Assembly (NCBI GenBank): GCA_965661115.1
Contig: CBFICO010000003.1
Location: 1-64,000 of the forward strand
Direction of reading: 5' to 3'
Source of the DNA: UBA6770 sp965661115
GTDB taxonomy: Bacteria > Bacteroidota > Bacteroidia > Flavobacteriales_G > Salibacteraceae
Length of the DNA stretch: 64,000 bases
Shown here: in pieces, positions 55,845-64,000 of the stretch
How positions within the stretch are numbered: position 1 is the first letter of the stretch
How the letters are laid out: each line of letters begins with the position of its first letter
The notes under the pieces: model-generated
What the model saw: the letters and a program-made list of their open reading frames with translations, nothing else
The model's database searches: none
Told to the model about the DNA's origin: nothing
Position numbers and translations under genes: made by a program

Positions 55845-57218
55845 ATGCATAAGGAATCAGAAATAAGATATCCACTCATACTAGGAGATAAGACTTATCA
55901 CCAGATTACAGAGGATGTTTGTGCTCCGGTTGAAGGAAGAGCCAATAAATTATGGTATGCATCATTCACAATTGCTGTTGTGGTTGCATTATGGGGTTTA
56001 GGCTGTATCCTTTACACTATAGGTAGAGGTATTGGTGTTTGGGGATTGAACACAACAGTTGATTGGGCATGGGATATCACCAACTTTGTATGGTGGGTTG
56101 GTATCGGTCACGCAGGAACATTAATCTCAGCTGTATTATTGTTGTTCCGTCAAAAATGGAGAATGGCAATTAACCGCTCGGCAGAGGCAATGACAATTTT
56201 TGCTGTTATGATGGCGGCTTTATTCCCTGGAATTCACATGGGTCGTATTTGGATGGCATATTGGGTACTTCCACTTCCAAACCAATTTGGTTCTTTATGG
56301 GTAAACTTTAACTCGCCACTGCTGTGGGACGTATTTGCAATCTCAACTTATTTTTCTGTATCGTTAGTATTCTGGTACATCGGACTTATACCTGATTTTG
56401 CAACAATTAGAGATAGAGCAACTAGAGCAATTCCAAAAGCAATTTACTCAGTGCTTGCATTTGGATGGAGTGGAAAGGCAAAACAATGGATTCGTTTTGA
56501 AGAAGTTTCACTGGTTTTAGCTGGTTTAGCAACTCCATTGGTATTCTCAGTACACTCAATTGTATCAATGGACTTTGCAACTTCGGTTGTACCGGGATGG
56601 CATACTACCATTTTCCCTCCTTATTTCGTGGCAGGGGCAATTTTCTCTGGTTTCGCAATGGTACAAACACTTTTGATTATTGCTAGAAAGGTTGTTAGTC
56701 TTGAATCTTACATAACTAGAAAGCACATCGAGTCTATGAACATTGTAATTGTTATTACAGGTTCTATGGTAGGTATTGCCTATTTAACTGAGCTGTTTAT
56801 TGCTTGGTATTCTGGTGTTGAGTTTGAACAATATGCATTCTTAAATAGAGCAACAGGTCCTTATTGGTGGGCTTACGCTTCTATGATGACTTGTAACGTA
56901 ATCACTCCTTTGATTTTCTTCGTTGAAAAGGTTAGAAAGAGTATTGTAATTTCATTTATCGTATCAATCTTCGTAAACATTGGTATGTGGTTCGAGCGTT
57001 TTGTAATTATTGTTACATCGTTACACCGTGATTTTATTCCTTCAAACTGGACAATGTTCCACCCAACTTTTGTGGATATAGGAATTTTCATCGGAACCAT
57101 CGGGATATTCTTCGTTCTGTTCCTTCTTTACGCTAGAACCTTCCCTGTATTAGCCTTGAATGAATTGAAATCGATTTTGAAATCTTCAGGTGATAACTAT
57201 AAAAAACAACAGCATTAA
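55845..57218 (+). CDS. actC: Alternative complex III subunit ActC (NrfD-like membrane protein)
   Basis: The 457-residue integral membrane protein has about ten helices of the NrfD/PsrC family and forms the quinol-binding core of the complex. Typical blocks are DITNFVWWVGIGHAGTLISAVL and GLATPLVFSVHSIVSMDFATS followed by VPGWHTTIFPPYFVAGAI. It lies between actB and actD with 24- and 13-base gaps. Homologous ActF at 58436 is the second membrane core subunit. Confidence 0.95.
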   Translation: MHKESEIRYPLILGDKTYHQITEDVCAPVEGRANKLWYASFTIAVVVALWGLGCILYTIGRGIGVWGLNTTVDWAWDITNFVWWVGIGHAGTLISAVLLLFRQKWRMAINRSAEAMTIFAVMMAALFPGIHMGRIWMAYWVLPLPNQFGSLWVNFNSPLLWDVFAISTYFSVSLVFWYIGLIPDFATIRDRATRAIPKAIYSVLAFGWSGKAKQWIRFEEVSLVLAGLATPLVFSVHSIVSMDFATSVVPGWHTTIFPPYFVAGAIFSGFAMVQTLLIIARKVVSLESYITRKHIESMNIVIVITGSMVGIAYLTELFIAWYSGVEFEQYAFLNRATGPYWWAYASMMTCNVITPLIFFVEKVRKSIVISFIVSIFVNIGMWFERFVIIVTSLHRDFIPSNWTMFHPTFVDIGIFIGTIGIFFVLFLLYARTFPVLALNELKSILKSSGDNYKKQQH

Positions 57219-57231
57219 AATTTGACTGAGA

Positions 57232-57762
57232 ATGAGTGTTGGAAAAAAGATATACGGTTTATACAACGATGACGGTATCCTAACTGAAGGAGCCAAAGCA
57301 GTTGTTGCCAAAGGAATAAAAGTTAGTGATGTTTATTCTCCATTTCCTGTTCATGGAATTGAGAAGATTATTGGTATCAAGTGGACGCGACTTGCAATAT
57401 GTGCATTCTTGTATGGTATTACAGGAACATCACTAGCAATTTTGGGTATGTATTATTTCATGATTGTTGATTGGCCAATGGATATTGGTGGTAAACCAAA
57501 TCAATACTTTATTCAAAATATGCCTTCATTCGTGCCAATTATGTTTGAATTTACGGTATTATGTGCAGCTCACGGAATGGCATTAACCTATTTCTTAAGA
57601 AACTGGACTCTGCCTGGAGTATCTGCTAAGAATCCTCACCCAAGAACTACAGACGATCATTTTGCAATGGAAATTGATCCAGCTGAAAATGATTCTATGA
57701 GTGCTGAAGAGATTCAAAACATTTTAAAAGAAACAGGAACTGTAGAAGTTTTTGAAAAGTAG
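57232..57762 (+). CDS. actD: Alternative complex III subunit ActD (DUF3341)
   Basis: The 176-residue DUF3341 protein begins KIYGLYNDDGILTEGAKAV and has two membrane helices (LAICAFLYGITGTSLAILGMYYF and the IMFEFTVLCAAHGMALTYFL region) with short soluble ends. In alternative complex III ActD packs against ActC. The stop overlaps the preferred start region of actE by a few bases, with actE ATG at 57767. Confidence 0.92.
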   Translation: MSVGKKIYGLYNDDGILTEGAKAVVAKGIKVSDVYSPFPVHGIEKIIGIKWTRLAICAFLYGITGTSLAILGMYYFMIVDWPMDIGGKPNQYFIQNMPSFVPIMFEFTVLCAAHGMALTYFLRNWTLPGVSAKNPHPRTTDDHFAMEIDPAENDSMSAEEIQNILKETGTVEVFEK

Positions 57763-57766
57763 TAAC

Positions 57767-58420
57767 ATGACTAGAATTAAAAATATGTTAGCAACTAAAA
57801 ACGGCGCAAAAATGTGGTTGGTTGTTGCGGTATCGGGTATGTTATTCGGTGCGTGTCAATCAGACCCAAATAGCCCAGGGATTGAGTATATGCCTGATAT
57901 GTATCGTTCTCCTTCTTTCGAAACTTACGGTGAGAATGAAGTTGGTGGTCAAAAAATAATGAGTGCACGAATTCCTGCAAACAATACCATTCCTAGAGGA
58001 AAAGATAATTTACCTTATCCTTATCCAAACACTTTTGAAGGATATGAGGCGGCAGGTGCTAATCTTAAGAACCCGTTTCCAGCGTCTGAAGAGAATTTAG
58101 CTGAAGGAAAAGTGCTATACACTAGATTTTGTGTGCACTGTCACGGTAAAAAAGGTATGGGTGACGGGACGGTTCCAACAAATAGTGAATACCCACCACC
58201 GCCGGCATATTCAAAAGGTTTGAAAGATTTGCCTGAGGGTAAAATGTTTCATACGCTTACACACGGAAAAAACTTAATGGGATCTCATGCTTCTCAACTT
58301 ACAAAGTCTGAACGTTGGAAAGTTATCCTATATGTACAAACACTGCAAAACCCTGGTGGCAAAAAAGCTACTGAGCAACCTGCAGAGGAGAATAATTCAG
58401 AACAAGAAGAATCAAAATAA
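57767..58420 (+). CDS. actE: Alternative complex III subunit ActE, monoheme cytochrome c lipoprotein
   Basis: The ATG at 57767 (217 residues) is preferred; a TTG at 57752 inside actD is the alternative. The signal ends MLFGAC, a lipobox with Cys 30 of this reading. The heme c site is FCVHCHGKKGMGDG with a distal Met in GKNLMGSHASQL. ActE passes electrons from ActA to the terminal oxidase. It ends in a Glu/Gln/Asn-rich tail. Confidence 0.92.
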   Translation: MTRIKNMLATKNGAKMWLVVAVSGMLFGACQSDPNSPGIEYMPDMYRSPSFETYGENEVGGQKIMSARIPANNTIPRGKDNLPYPYPNTFEGYEAAGANLKNPFPASEENLAEGKVLYTRFCVHCHGKKGMGDGTVPTNSEYPPPPAYSKGLKDLPEGKMFHTLTHGKNLMGSHASQLTKSERWKVILYVQTLQNPGGKKATEQPAEENNSEQEESK

Positions 58421-58435
58421 TAAAGCGCTTTTTCA

Positions 58436-59662
58436 ATGGAACAATTTACTATACCGGATAAAGTCAAAAGATGGTCAATGATCTTTATGATCATAGGAGG
58501 AGCTGCTCTACTATTGGGTATTGCTTCACTATTTATGGGTGGAGACGAACATGCGCATCACCATGCGGTTGCTCGTTTCTGGTCTAACTTATTAATTAAT
58601 GGTTTCTTCTTCTTTGGAATTGCAGCTTGCGCTATATTCTTTATGGCAGTAAACTATGCAGCTGAGTCTGGATGGTGGGTTGTTATTAAAAGAATATTGG
58701 AGGCTATTGGTAGTTTTATGCCTTATGGCGCTGTTGTATTGTTTATTGTATTAATTGCAGGTGCAATGCATGGACATCATTTATATCATTGGATGGATCC
58801 AGCTGTAACCGATCCAGAAAGTCCACTTTACGATGAGATTATTGATGGGAAATCACCATACTTGAACGTTGGTTTTATGGCTATTCGTCAAATTCTAATA
58901 ATAGGCGGGTGGTATTGGTTCTGGAAACGTTTTAGAGCTAGATCGCTAGAAGAAGACTCAGGTTTTGACCGTGCAAGACACTTTAAAAACGTTAGAGACG
59001 CCGCGATTTTCTTAGTTGCTTTTGGTTATCCAATTTCTACATTCGTTCCTTGGGACTGGATTATGTCTATCGATACGCACTGGTTCTCAACTCTTTTTGG
59101 GTGGTATGTATTTTCTGGGCTTTGGTTAAGTGCTATGATAGTAGCAATCTTAATGGTAATTTGGTTAAAGAGCCTTGGTCACTTAAAGGAGGTTAATGAA
59201 AGCCATATTCATGACCTTGGAAAATGGATGTTTGCCATTTCTTTCTTGTGGTCATATTTATTTTTCTCTCAGTTTATGCTTATCTGGTATGCAAACATTC
59301 CTGAAGAAGTAACTTATTTCCAAGCAAGAATTGAACATTATCCGGTATTGTATTGGGGAATGTTTATCGTGAACTTTTTGTTCCCTATGCTTGCCTTAAT
59401 GGATAGAGATAGAAAGAGAAACAAAATGATGCTTACTATTATGGGTGTAATCTTATTCTGCGGTCACTGGGTAGATACCTTTATGTTGGTTACTCCAGGT
59501 ACTATGAAAGAAGGTGGGCATATCGGTTTGTTAGAAGTGGGAATGGCTATTGGTTTTGTTGGTTTGTTTGTTTTTGTAATTACAAAAACACTCGCCGCTG
59601 CTCCATTGGTTGCTAAAAATCATCCATTCTTCGATGAAAGTGTTCATCATGAAATTCATTAA
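58436..59662 (+). CDS. actF: Alternative complex III subunit ActF (membrane protein)
   Basis: The 408-residue ActF has about ten membrane helices and is homologous to ActC. It has a conserved opening (PDKVKRWSMIFMIIGGAALLLG), a His-rich loop after helix I (GGDEHAHHHAVARF), and the blocks FVPWDWIMSIDTHWFSTLFGWYVF and SQFMLIWYANIPEEVTYF. It completes the complex. coxB follows after 36 bases. Confidence 0.92.
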   Translation: MEQFTIPDKVKRWSMIFMIIGGAALLLGIASLFMGGDEHAHHHAVARFWSNLLINGFFFFGIAACAIFFMAVNYAAESGWWVVIKRILEAIGSFMPYGAVVLFIVLIAGAMHGHHLYHWMDPAVTDPESPLYDEIIDGKSPYLNVGFMAIRQILIIGGWYWFWKRFRARSLEEDSGFDRARHFKNVRDAAIFLVAFGYPISTFVPWDWIMSIDTHWFSTLFGWYVFSGLWLSAMIVAILMVIWLKSLGHLKEVNESHIHDLGKWMFAISFLWSYLFFSQFMLIWYANIPEEVTYFQARIEHYPVLYWGMFIVNFLFPMLALMDRDRKRNKMMLTIMGVILFCGHWVDTFMLVTPGTMKEGGHIGLLEVGMAIGFVGLFVFVITKTLAAAPLVAKNHPFFDESVHHEIH

Positions 59663-59698
59663 TTGCTAATTAGGTAGACTTAAAAAATTAAAATAGAC

Positions 59699-60853
59699 AT
59701 GACTGCATTGTTACTTTCTTTAGTCATTATTCTTGGAATAGTTGCCATCGTTCAAATGCTTAGAGTATTTGATTTATCAAATGCTTTAAAAGGTGAGGAT
59801 GGAATTCGAGTTTCTAACCAAGAAACAAACAATATCCGTTGGGGATTTGTAGCGTTCTTTGTTGGTTATTTTGCATTCTTTATCTACTTAGTTGCAGCCT
59901 TTGGTGATCAATTATTGCCAGAAGCAGCCTCTTTGCACGGAGTAGAGTATGATTGGTTAATGAACTTTAACCTTATCATTATTACAATAGTGTTTGTGAT
60001 TACCCATATTATACTTACCATATTCGTTGTTAAGTACGCAAAAACTGTTAGTCCGAACGCAACATTTGTTACTCACAACAATCAATTAGAGTTGATATGG
60101 ACAACTGCGCCAGCTGTTGTGTTAGCAATCATTATTATTTACGGAATTTCCACATGGAATTCTATGACAATGGATAAGCCAGAAGATGCTATCAACATTG
60201 AATTGTATGCACGTCAGTTTGATTGGACAGCACGTTATGCTGGTGAGGATAATATTCTTGGTAAGGCTAATTACAGAATGATTTCTGCTACTAATGCGTT
60301 AGGTGTAATAAATAGCAATACAATTGATGAGCGTTTAAATCAATACGATGAGCAATTGCAAGAGTTAGAAGATAGCAGAGCAAAAGTTTACCCAGGTGGT
60401 GCAAGTGACCAAGAAATTTTAGATCAAATTAAATTGGTAAAGAAAAACCGTGCAGCGGTGGTTCAATACAAAGAGCAAAGCAAGAACGAAAACTTTTCAG
60501 TTGCTGATGATGATATCATAACTAAGGTTGAGTTTCATATTCCGGTGAACAAGGCGGTGAACTTTTCTATCAGATCTCAGGATGTTATTCACTCTGCTTA
60601 TATGCCTCATTTTAGAGCTCAAATGAACGCAGTTCCTGGTGTGATTACAAACTTTTACTTTACTCCAATTATTACTACCAAAGAGATGAGAGAAAAAACA
60701 GGTAATCCTGATTTTCACTACATTTTACTGTGTAATAAGATATGTGGTTCAGCGCATTACAACATGCAGATGAACATAATTGTAGAGACAGAGGAAGAAT
60801 ATAACAAGTGGTTGGCAGAACAACCGAAATTTAATGTTGCGCAAGCACAATAA
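59699..60853 (+). CDS. coxB: Cytochrome c oxidase subunit II
   Basis: The 384-residue subunit II has an N-terminal helix (LLSLVIILGIVAIVQML) and two further membrane segments, then the CuA domain. CuA ligands are visible: His in VIHSAYMPHF, and CNKICGSAHYNM (Cys 345, Cys 349, His 353, Met 356). The residue between the cysteines that is usually Glu is Lys here, a variant common in Bacteroidota. A charged insertion of about 65 residues (residues 205-270) precedes the cupredoxin strands. It receives electrons from the cytochrome of alternative complex III and lies in the same operon. Confidence 0.95.
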   Translation: MTALLLSLVIILGIVAIVQMLRVFDLSNALKGEDGIRVSNQETNNIRWGFVAFFVGYFAFFIYLVAAFGDQLLPEAASLHGVEYDWLMNFNLIIITIVFVITHIILTIFVVKYAKTVSPNATFVTHNNQLELIWTTAPAVVLAIIIIYGISTWNSMTMDKPEDAINIELYARQFDWTARYAGEDNILGKANYRMISATNALGVINSNTIDERLNQYDEQLQELEDSRAKVYPGGASDQEILDQIKLVKKNRAAVVQYKEQSKNENFSVADDDIITKVEFHIPVNKAVNFSIRSQDVIHSAYMPHFRAQMNAVPGVITNFYFTPIITTKEMREKTGNPDFHYILLCNKICGSAHYNMQMNIIVETEEEYNKWLAEQPKFNVAQAQ

Positions 60854-60875
60854 GAAATAAATAAGCGGAAAGAAG

Positions 60876-62657
60876 ATGGCTGGACATAAAGAGACGTTTC
60901 TTACAAAGTATTTATTTAGTTACGATCACAAGATGATATCTCGTCAGTTCTTGTTGACGGGAACTATAATGGCCTTTATCGGAATGATAATGTCATTGTT
61001 ATTTAGACTTCAATTGGCTTTCCCGGGTGAGAGTTTTGGAGTATTAAACTTTTTCTTAGGGGATAAATGGGCTCCAGGTGGTGTGCTTGATCCAAATATG
61101 TATTTGGCTCTAGTTACTATTCACGGAACCATTATGGTTTTCTTTCTACTTACAGCTGGTTTGAGTGGAACATTTGCTAATTTACTTATTCCATTACAGA
61201 TTGGTGCAAGAGATATGGCCTCGGGTATGATTAACATGCTCTCTTATTGGTTCTTCTTCCTGTCGTCGGTTGTAATGGTAGCTTCATTATATGTTGAGAG
61301 TGGCCCTGCAGCAGCTGGTTGGACGGTTTATCCTCCATTAAGCGCATTGCCTCAAGCCATGCCAGGGTCTGGTATGGGTATGACCCTTTGGTTAGTAAGT
61401 ATGTCGTTGTTCATCGTTTCTTCATTATTAGGCGGTTTGAATTATATCGTTACTGTAATAAACTTAAGAACAAAAGGAATGACTATGACCAGATTACCAT
61501 TAAGTATCTGGGCACTGTTTGTAACGGCAATCTTAGGAGTACTTTCTTTCCCTGTTCTTTTCTCAGCAGCCTTATTGTTGATTTTTGATAGAACATTCGG
61601 TACTTCGTTTTACTTATCAGACATTTATATCGCTGGGGAAGCTTTAGACCATACTGGTGGTTCACCTTTATTATTCCAGCACTTATTCTGGTTCTTAGGT
61701 CACCCAGAGGTGTACATTATTCTGTTACCAGCATTGGGTATCACCTCGGAAGTCCTTTCTACTAATTCGCGTAAGCCGATTTTTGGTTACCGTGCAATGG
61801 TAGGTTCAATTTTAGCGATTGGCTTCCTATCATTTATTGTATGGGGTCACCATATGTTCGTTACAGGTATGAATCCATTTGTAGGGGCTGTCTTTACATT
61901 CACTACACTACTAATTGCAATTCCTTCTGCTGTTAAAGCGTTTAACTTTATTTCTACACTTTGGAAAGGTTCTTTACATTTTACACCAGCAATGATGTTC
62001 AGTATTGCTATGGTAAGTACTTTCATTACAGGTGGCGTAACAGGAATTATTTTAGCAGATGCTGCTTTGGATGTTAACCTACATGATACTTATTTTGTTG
62101 TAGCTCACTTTCATATTGTAATGGGATTGTCAGCAGTAATGGCAATGTTTGCTGGAGTGTATCATTGGTTCCCTAAAATGTGGGGTAGAATGTTAAACAA
62201 AAAGCTTGGGTACTTACACTTTTGGATTACGTTTATCAGTGCTTACGGAGTATTCTTTCCTCAGCATTTCCAAGGTCTTGCAGGAGTTCCAAGAAGATAC
62301 TATGCAAATACAGAATTTCCACTTTTTGATGGCTTAAGTGACATTAGCTTAATGGTTACCATATTTGCTATGATTGGTGGATTGGCACAGTTCATATTCT
62401 TATTTAATTTGTTGTATTCTATGTTTAAAGGTCCAAAGGCACCACAGAACCCTTGGGGATCTAATACTCTTGAGTGGACAACACCAGTAGAGCATATCCA
62501 TGGAAACTGGCCGGGCGAATTGCCAACGGTTCATAGATGGGCATACGATTACAGTAAGCCAAATGCAGATGGTTCAGATTTCCGAATCCCGGGTCAAGAT
62601 TTTGTGCCGCAAACTGTTCCTTTAGAAGAAGGAGAAATAGATGGCGAAGGTCATTAG
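60876..62657 (+). CDS. coxA: Cytochrome c oxidase subunit I
   Basis: The 593-residue catalytic subunit binds heme a, heme a3 and CuB and pumps protons. About 12 helices are present with HGTIMVFFLLTAGLSG (heme a His), FWFLGHPEVYIILLPALG (CuB His and the cross-linked Tyr of A-type oxidases), WGHHMFVTG (two CuB His) and DTYFVVAHFHIVMG (heme a3 and heme a His). Subunits III and IV are not downstream. The operon ends with a strong terminator. Confidence 0.97.
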   Translation: MAGHKETFLTKYLFSYDHKMISRQFLLTGTIMAFIGMIMSLLFRLQLAFPGESFGVLNFFLGDKWAPGGVLDPNMYLALVTIHGTIMVFFLLTAGLSGTFANLLIPLQIGARDMASGMINMLSYWFFFLSSVVMVASLYVESGPAAAGWTVYPPLSALPQAMPGSGMGMTLWLVSMSLFIVSSLLGGLNYIVTVINLRTKGMTMTRLPLSIWALFVTAILGVLSFPVLFSAALLLIFDRTFGTSFYLSDIYIAGEALDHTGGSPLLFQHLFWFLGHPEVYIILLPALGITSEVLSTNSRKPIFGYRAMVGSILAIGFLSFIVWGHHMFVTGMNPFVGAVFTFTTLLIAIPSAVKAFNFISTLWKGSLHFTPAMMFSIAMVSTFITGGVTGIILADAALDVNLHDTYFVVAHFHIVMGLSAVMAMFAGVYHWFPKMWGRMLNKKLGYLHFWITFISAYGVFFPQHFQGLAGVPRRYYANTEFPLFDGLSDISLMVTIFAMIGGLAQFIFLFNLLYSMFKGPKAPQNPWGSNTLEWTTPVEHIHGNWPGELPTVHRWAYDYSKPNADGSDFRIPGQDFVPQTVPLEEGEIDGEGH

Positions 62658-62676
62658 GAATAATAATACACATTTT

Positions 62677-62715
62677 AAATGTCCTGTTTCAAATGAGATT
62701 CAGGACATTTTTTTT
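62677..62715 (+). terminator. Intrinsic terminator ending the act-cox operon
   Basis: AAATGTCCTG (62677-62686) pairs perfectly with CAGGACATTT (62701-62710) around a 14-base loop, followed by T residues to 62715. Confidence 0.88.
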
Positions 62716-62729
62716 GTCTTAATTTTGGG

Positions 62730-62737
62730 TAACCTTG
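62730..62737 (+). promoter_or_regulatory. Promoter -7-like box for ruvB, probably leaderless
   Basis: TAACCTTG differs from TAnnTTTG at one position and ends 4 bases before the ruvB ATG at 62742. Confidence 0.35.
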
Positions 62738-62741
62738 TATA

Positions 62742-63764
62742 ATGAATGAGCATTTAAATCCAGACGGTAATAATTTGAATCAAACGGAGAAAGACATTGA
62801 AAAAGTCTTGCGTCCCGCACAATTTGGTGATTTTACAGGTCAGGAAAAGGTGCTAGAAAATCTTAAAGTTTTTGTTCAAGCAGCCTTGCAAAGACAAGAG
62901 GCTCTAGATCATGTTTTATTGCATGGTCCTCCAGGACTAGGCAAAACTACCCTTGCCCATATAATCGCAAACGAACTAGGAGTTGATATTAAAATAACCT
63001 CGGGTCCTGTGTTAGATAAACCTGGTGATTTAGCAGGTTTACTCACTAATCTAGGTAGAAATGATGTGTTGTTCATTGATGAGATACATCGTTTGAGTCC
63101 AGTTGTTGAAGAATTTCTTTATTCAGCTATGGAAGATTACCGCATTGATATTATGATTGATACTGGTCCGAATGCAAGGAGTGTACAAATAGAGTTAGAG
63201 CCATTTACTTTGATTGGAGCTACCACACGCTCGGGATTACTTACCTCTCCTCTGCGAGCTAGGTTTGGAATAAACGCGCGACTTCAATATTACAATAGTG
63301 AAATATTAAGTCAAATAATTAAGCGCAGTGCCACTATTCTAGATATTGAAATAGAGCATGAAGCTGCAGGAGAAATTGCAAGTAGAAGTAGAGGTACTCC
63401 TAGAATAACTAATGCACTATTAAGAAGGGTAAGAGATTTTGCTCAAATAAAAGGAGACGGTTCAATCAATAAAGATATATCACATTATGCTCTCGATGCG
63501 CTGAATGTTGATCAATCTGGTTTAGATGAAATGGACAACAAAATTCTAATGACCATAATCTCTAAATTTAAAGGGGGGCCTGTTGGATTAAATACAGTTG
63601 GTACAGCTGTAGGTGAAGATGCAGGTACAATTGAAGAGGTATACGAGCCGTTTCTTATCCAAGAAGGATTTTTAATGCGCACTCCAAGGGGAAGAGAGGT
63701 TACCGAAAAAGCGTACCGTCATTTAGGTATCTCGCCACAAGCTTCGCAAAGTACCTTGTTTTAA
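62742..63764 (+). CDS. ruvB: Holliday junction branch migration helicase RuvB
   Basis: The 340-residue AAA+ motor of RuvAB. Walker A is [12 protein letters not shown], Walker B is [10 protein letters not shown], sensor I is [12 protein letters not shown], and the arginine finger region [11 protein letters not shown] follows. A C-terminal winged helix ([19 protein letters not shown]) completes it. An N-terminal extension of about 20 residues precedes the family core. Its TAA overlaps the queG ATG by one base (TAATG). Confidence 0.97.
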   Translation: MNEHLNPDGNNLNQTEKDIEKVLRPAQFGDFTGQEKVLENLKVFVQAALQRQEALDHVLLHGPPGLGKTTLAHIIANELGVDIKITSGPVLDKPGDLAGLLTNLGRNDVLFIDEIHRLSPVVEEFLYSAMEDYRIDIMIDTGPNARSVQIELEPFTLIGATTRSGLLTSPLRARFGINARLQYYNSEILSQIIKRSATILDIEIEHEAAGEIASRSRGTPRITNALLRRVRDFAQIKGDGSINKDISHYALDALNVDQSGLDEMDNKILMTIISKFKGGPVGLNTVGTAVGEDAGTIEEVYEPFLIQEGFLMRTPRGREVTEKAYRHLGISPQASQSTLF

Positions 63765-64000
63765 TGAATAAAACACAGCTTACTCAAAAGGTTAAATCTA
63801 AGGCTCTTGAGCTTGGTTTTAATCAAGTTGGAATAGCACGAGCAGAAAGATTAGAGCTAGAGGCCCAACGCCTTGAAAAATGGCTTAAAAATGGTTTCCA
63901 TGGAACAATGAGCTGGATGGAAAACCATTTTGATAAAAGGGTAGACCCAACCAAATTAATGCCTGGTGCCAAGTCAATAATCAGTTGCACGCTCAATTAC
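63764..64000 (+). CDS. queG: Epoxyqueuosine reductase, N-terminal part (runs off the window)
   Basis: The first 79 codons are present. The reading LGFNQVGIARAERLE and GFHGTMSWMENHFDKRVDP then LMPGAKSIISCTLNY is the standard N-terminus of QueG, the cobalamin-dependent reductase that makes queuosine in tRNA. The Fe-S and C-terminal parts lie outside the window. It is translationally coupled to ruvB by the TAATG overlap. Confidence 0.9.
   Translation, partial: MNKTQLTQKVKSKALELGFNQVGIARAERLELEAQRLEKWLKNGFHGTMSWMENHFDKRVDPTKLMPGAKSIISCTLNY

Overview
This window looks like chromosomal DNA of a free-living, probably marine member of the Bacteroidota, most likely Flavobacteriales (Cryomorphaceae- or Crocinitomicaceae-like). 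Several lines agree. Base composition is AT-rich. Genes lack clear Shine-Dalgarno sequences. Upstream regions carry the Bacteroidota -7 box TAnnTTTG. There is an alternative complex III operon followed by cytochrome oxidase genes, and one secreted protein has a type IX secretion C-terminal sorting domain. SecA and IspG are of the long Bacteroidota forms, and DUF5723, DUF5522, DUF547 and SPOR-type envelope proteins are present. No phage, insertion sequence, CRISPR array, rRNA or tRNA gene was seen.

Layout. 1-7.4 kb: the 5' part of a membrane sensor-kinase-like gene, a YjbR/DUF502/EamA run, an orphan glycine-betaine-binding lipoprotein, pheT, trmL and a Cof-type phosphatase. 7.5-8.4 kb: an orphan lipoprotein gene followed by a long foldback, together resembling a mobile one-gene cassette. 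8.4-11 kb: hutU with an overlapping small Cys-rich gene, and a YraN gene. 11-22 kb: a minus-strand operon of lipoprotein, DUF5723 outer-membrane protein and an exported TPR-CHAT (caspase-like) protein, then a membrane-anchored propeller protein and rnhB. 22-25.5 kb: secA. 25.6-28.7 kb: a pseudouridine synthase and a sulfur-handling trio in which the quinone oxidoreductase is 5'-truncated and the DsrE-like gene has an A9 frameshift signature. 28.8-38.8 kb: an AsmA-like protein, a small Lys-rich gene with a CDF transporter and an isochorismatase-like enzyme, a T9SS cargo protein, ispG, a broken CHASE2 gene and a secreted protein. 38.8-46 kb: an S66 carboxypeptidase, metG, an arsenosugar-type operon (DUF547, AhpD-like protein, arsS) and a YwqK/MORN-like repeat protein. 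46-50.7 kb: the rimP-nusA-infB operon behind a terminator-like leader. 51.4-62.7 kb: one respiratory operon, actABCDEF-coxBA, ending in a strong terminator. 62.7-64 kb: ruvB and the start of queG.

How the genes work together. The respiratory operon encodes quinol oxidation by alternative complex III and electron transfer to an aa3-type oxidase. The translation genes (pheT, metG, rimP, nusA, infB, trmL, queG) are housekeeping; pheT and rimP share an unusually similar promoter and initially transcribed sequence. The most unusual content is the exported TPR-CHAT operon, the foldback-bounded orphan gene, the terminator inside the rimP leader, and a set of decaying genes (CHASE2, SQR, DsrE).
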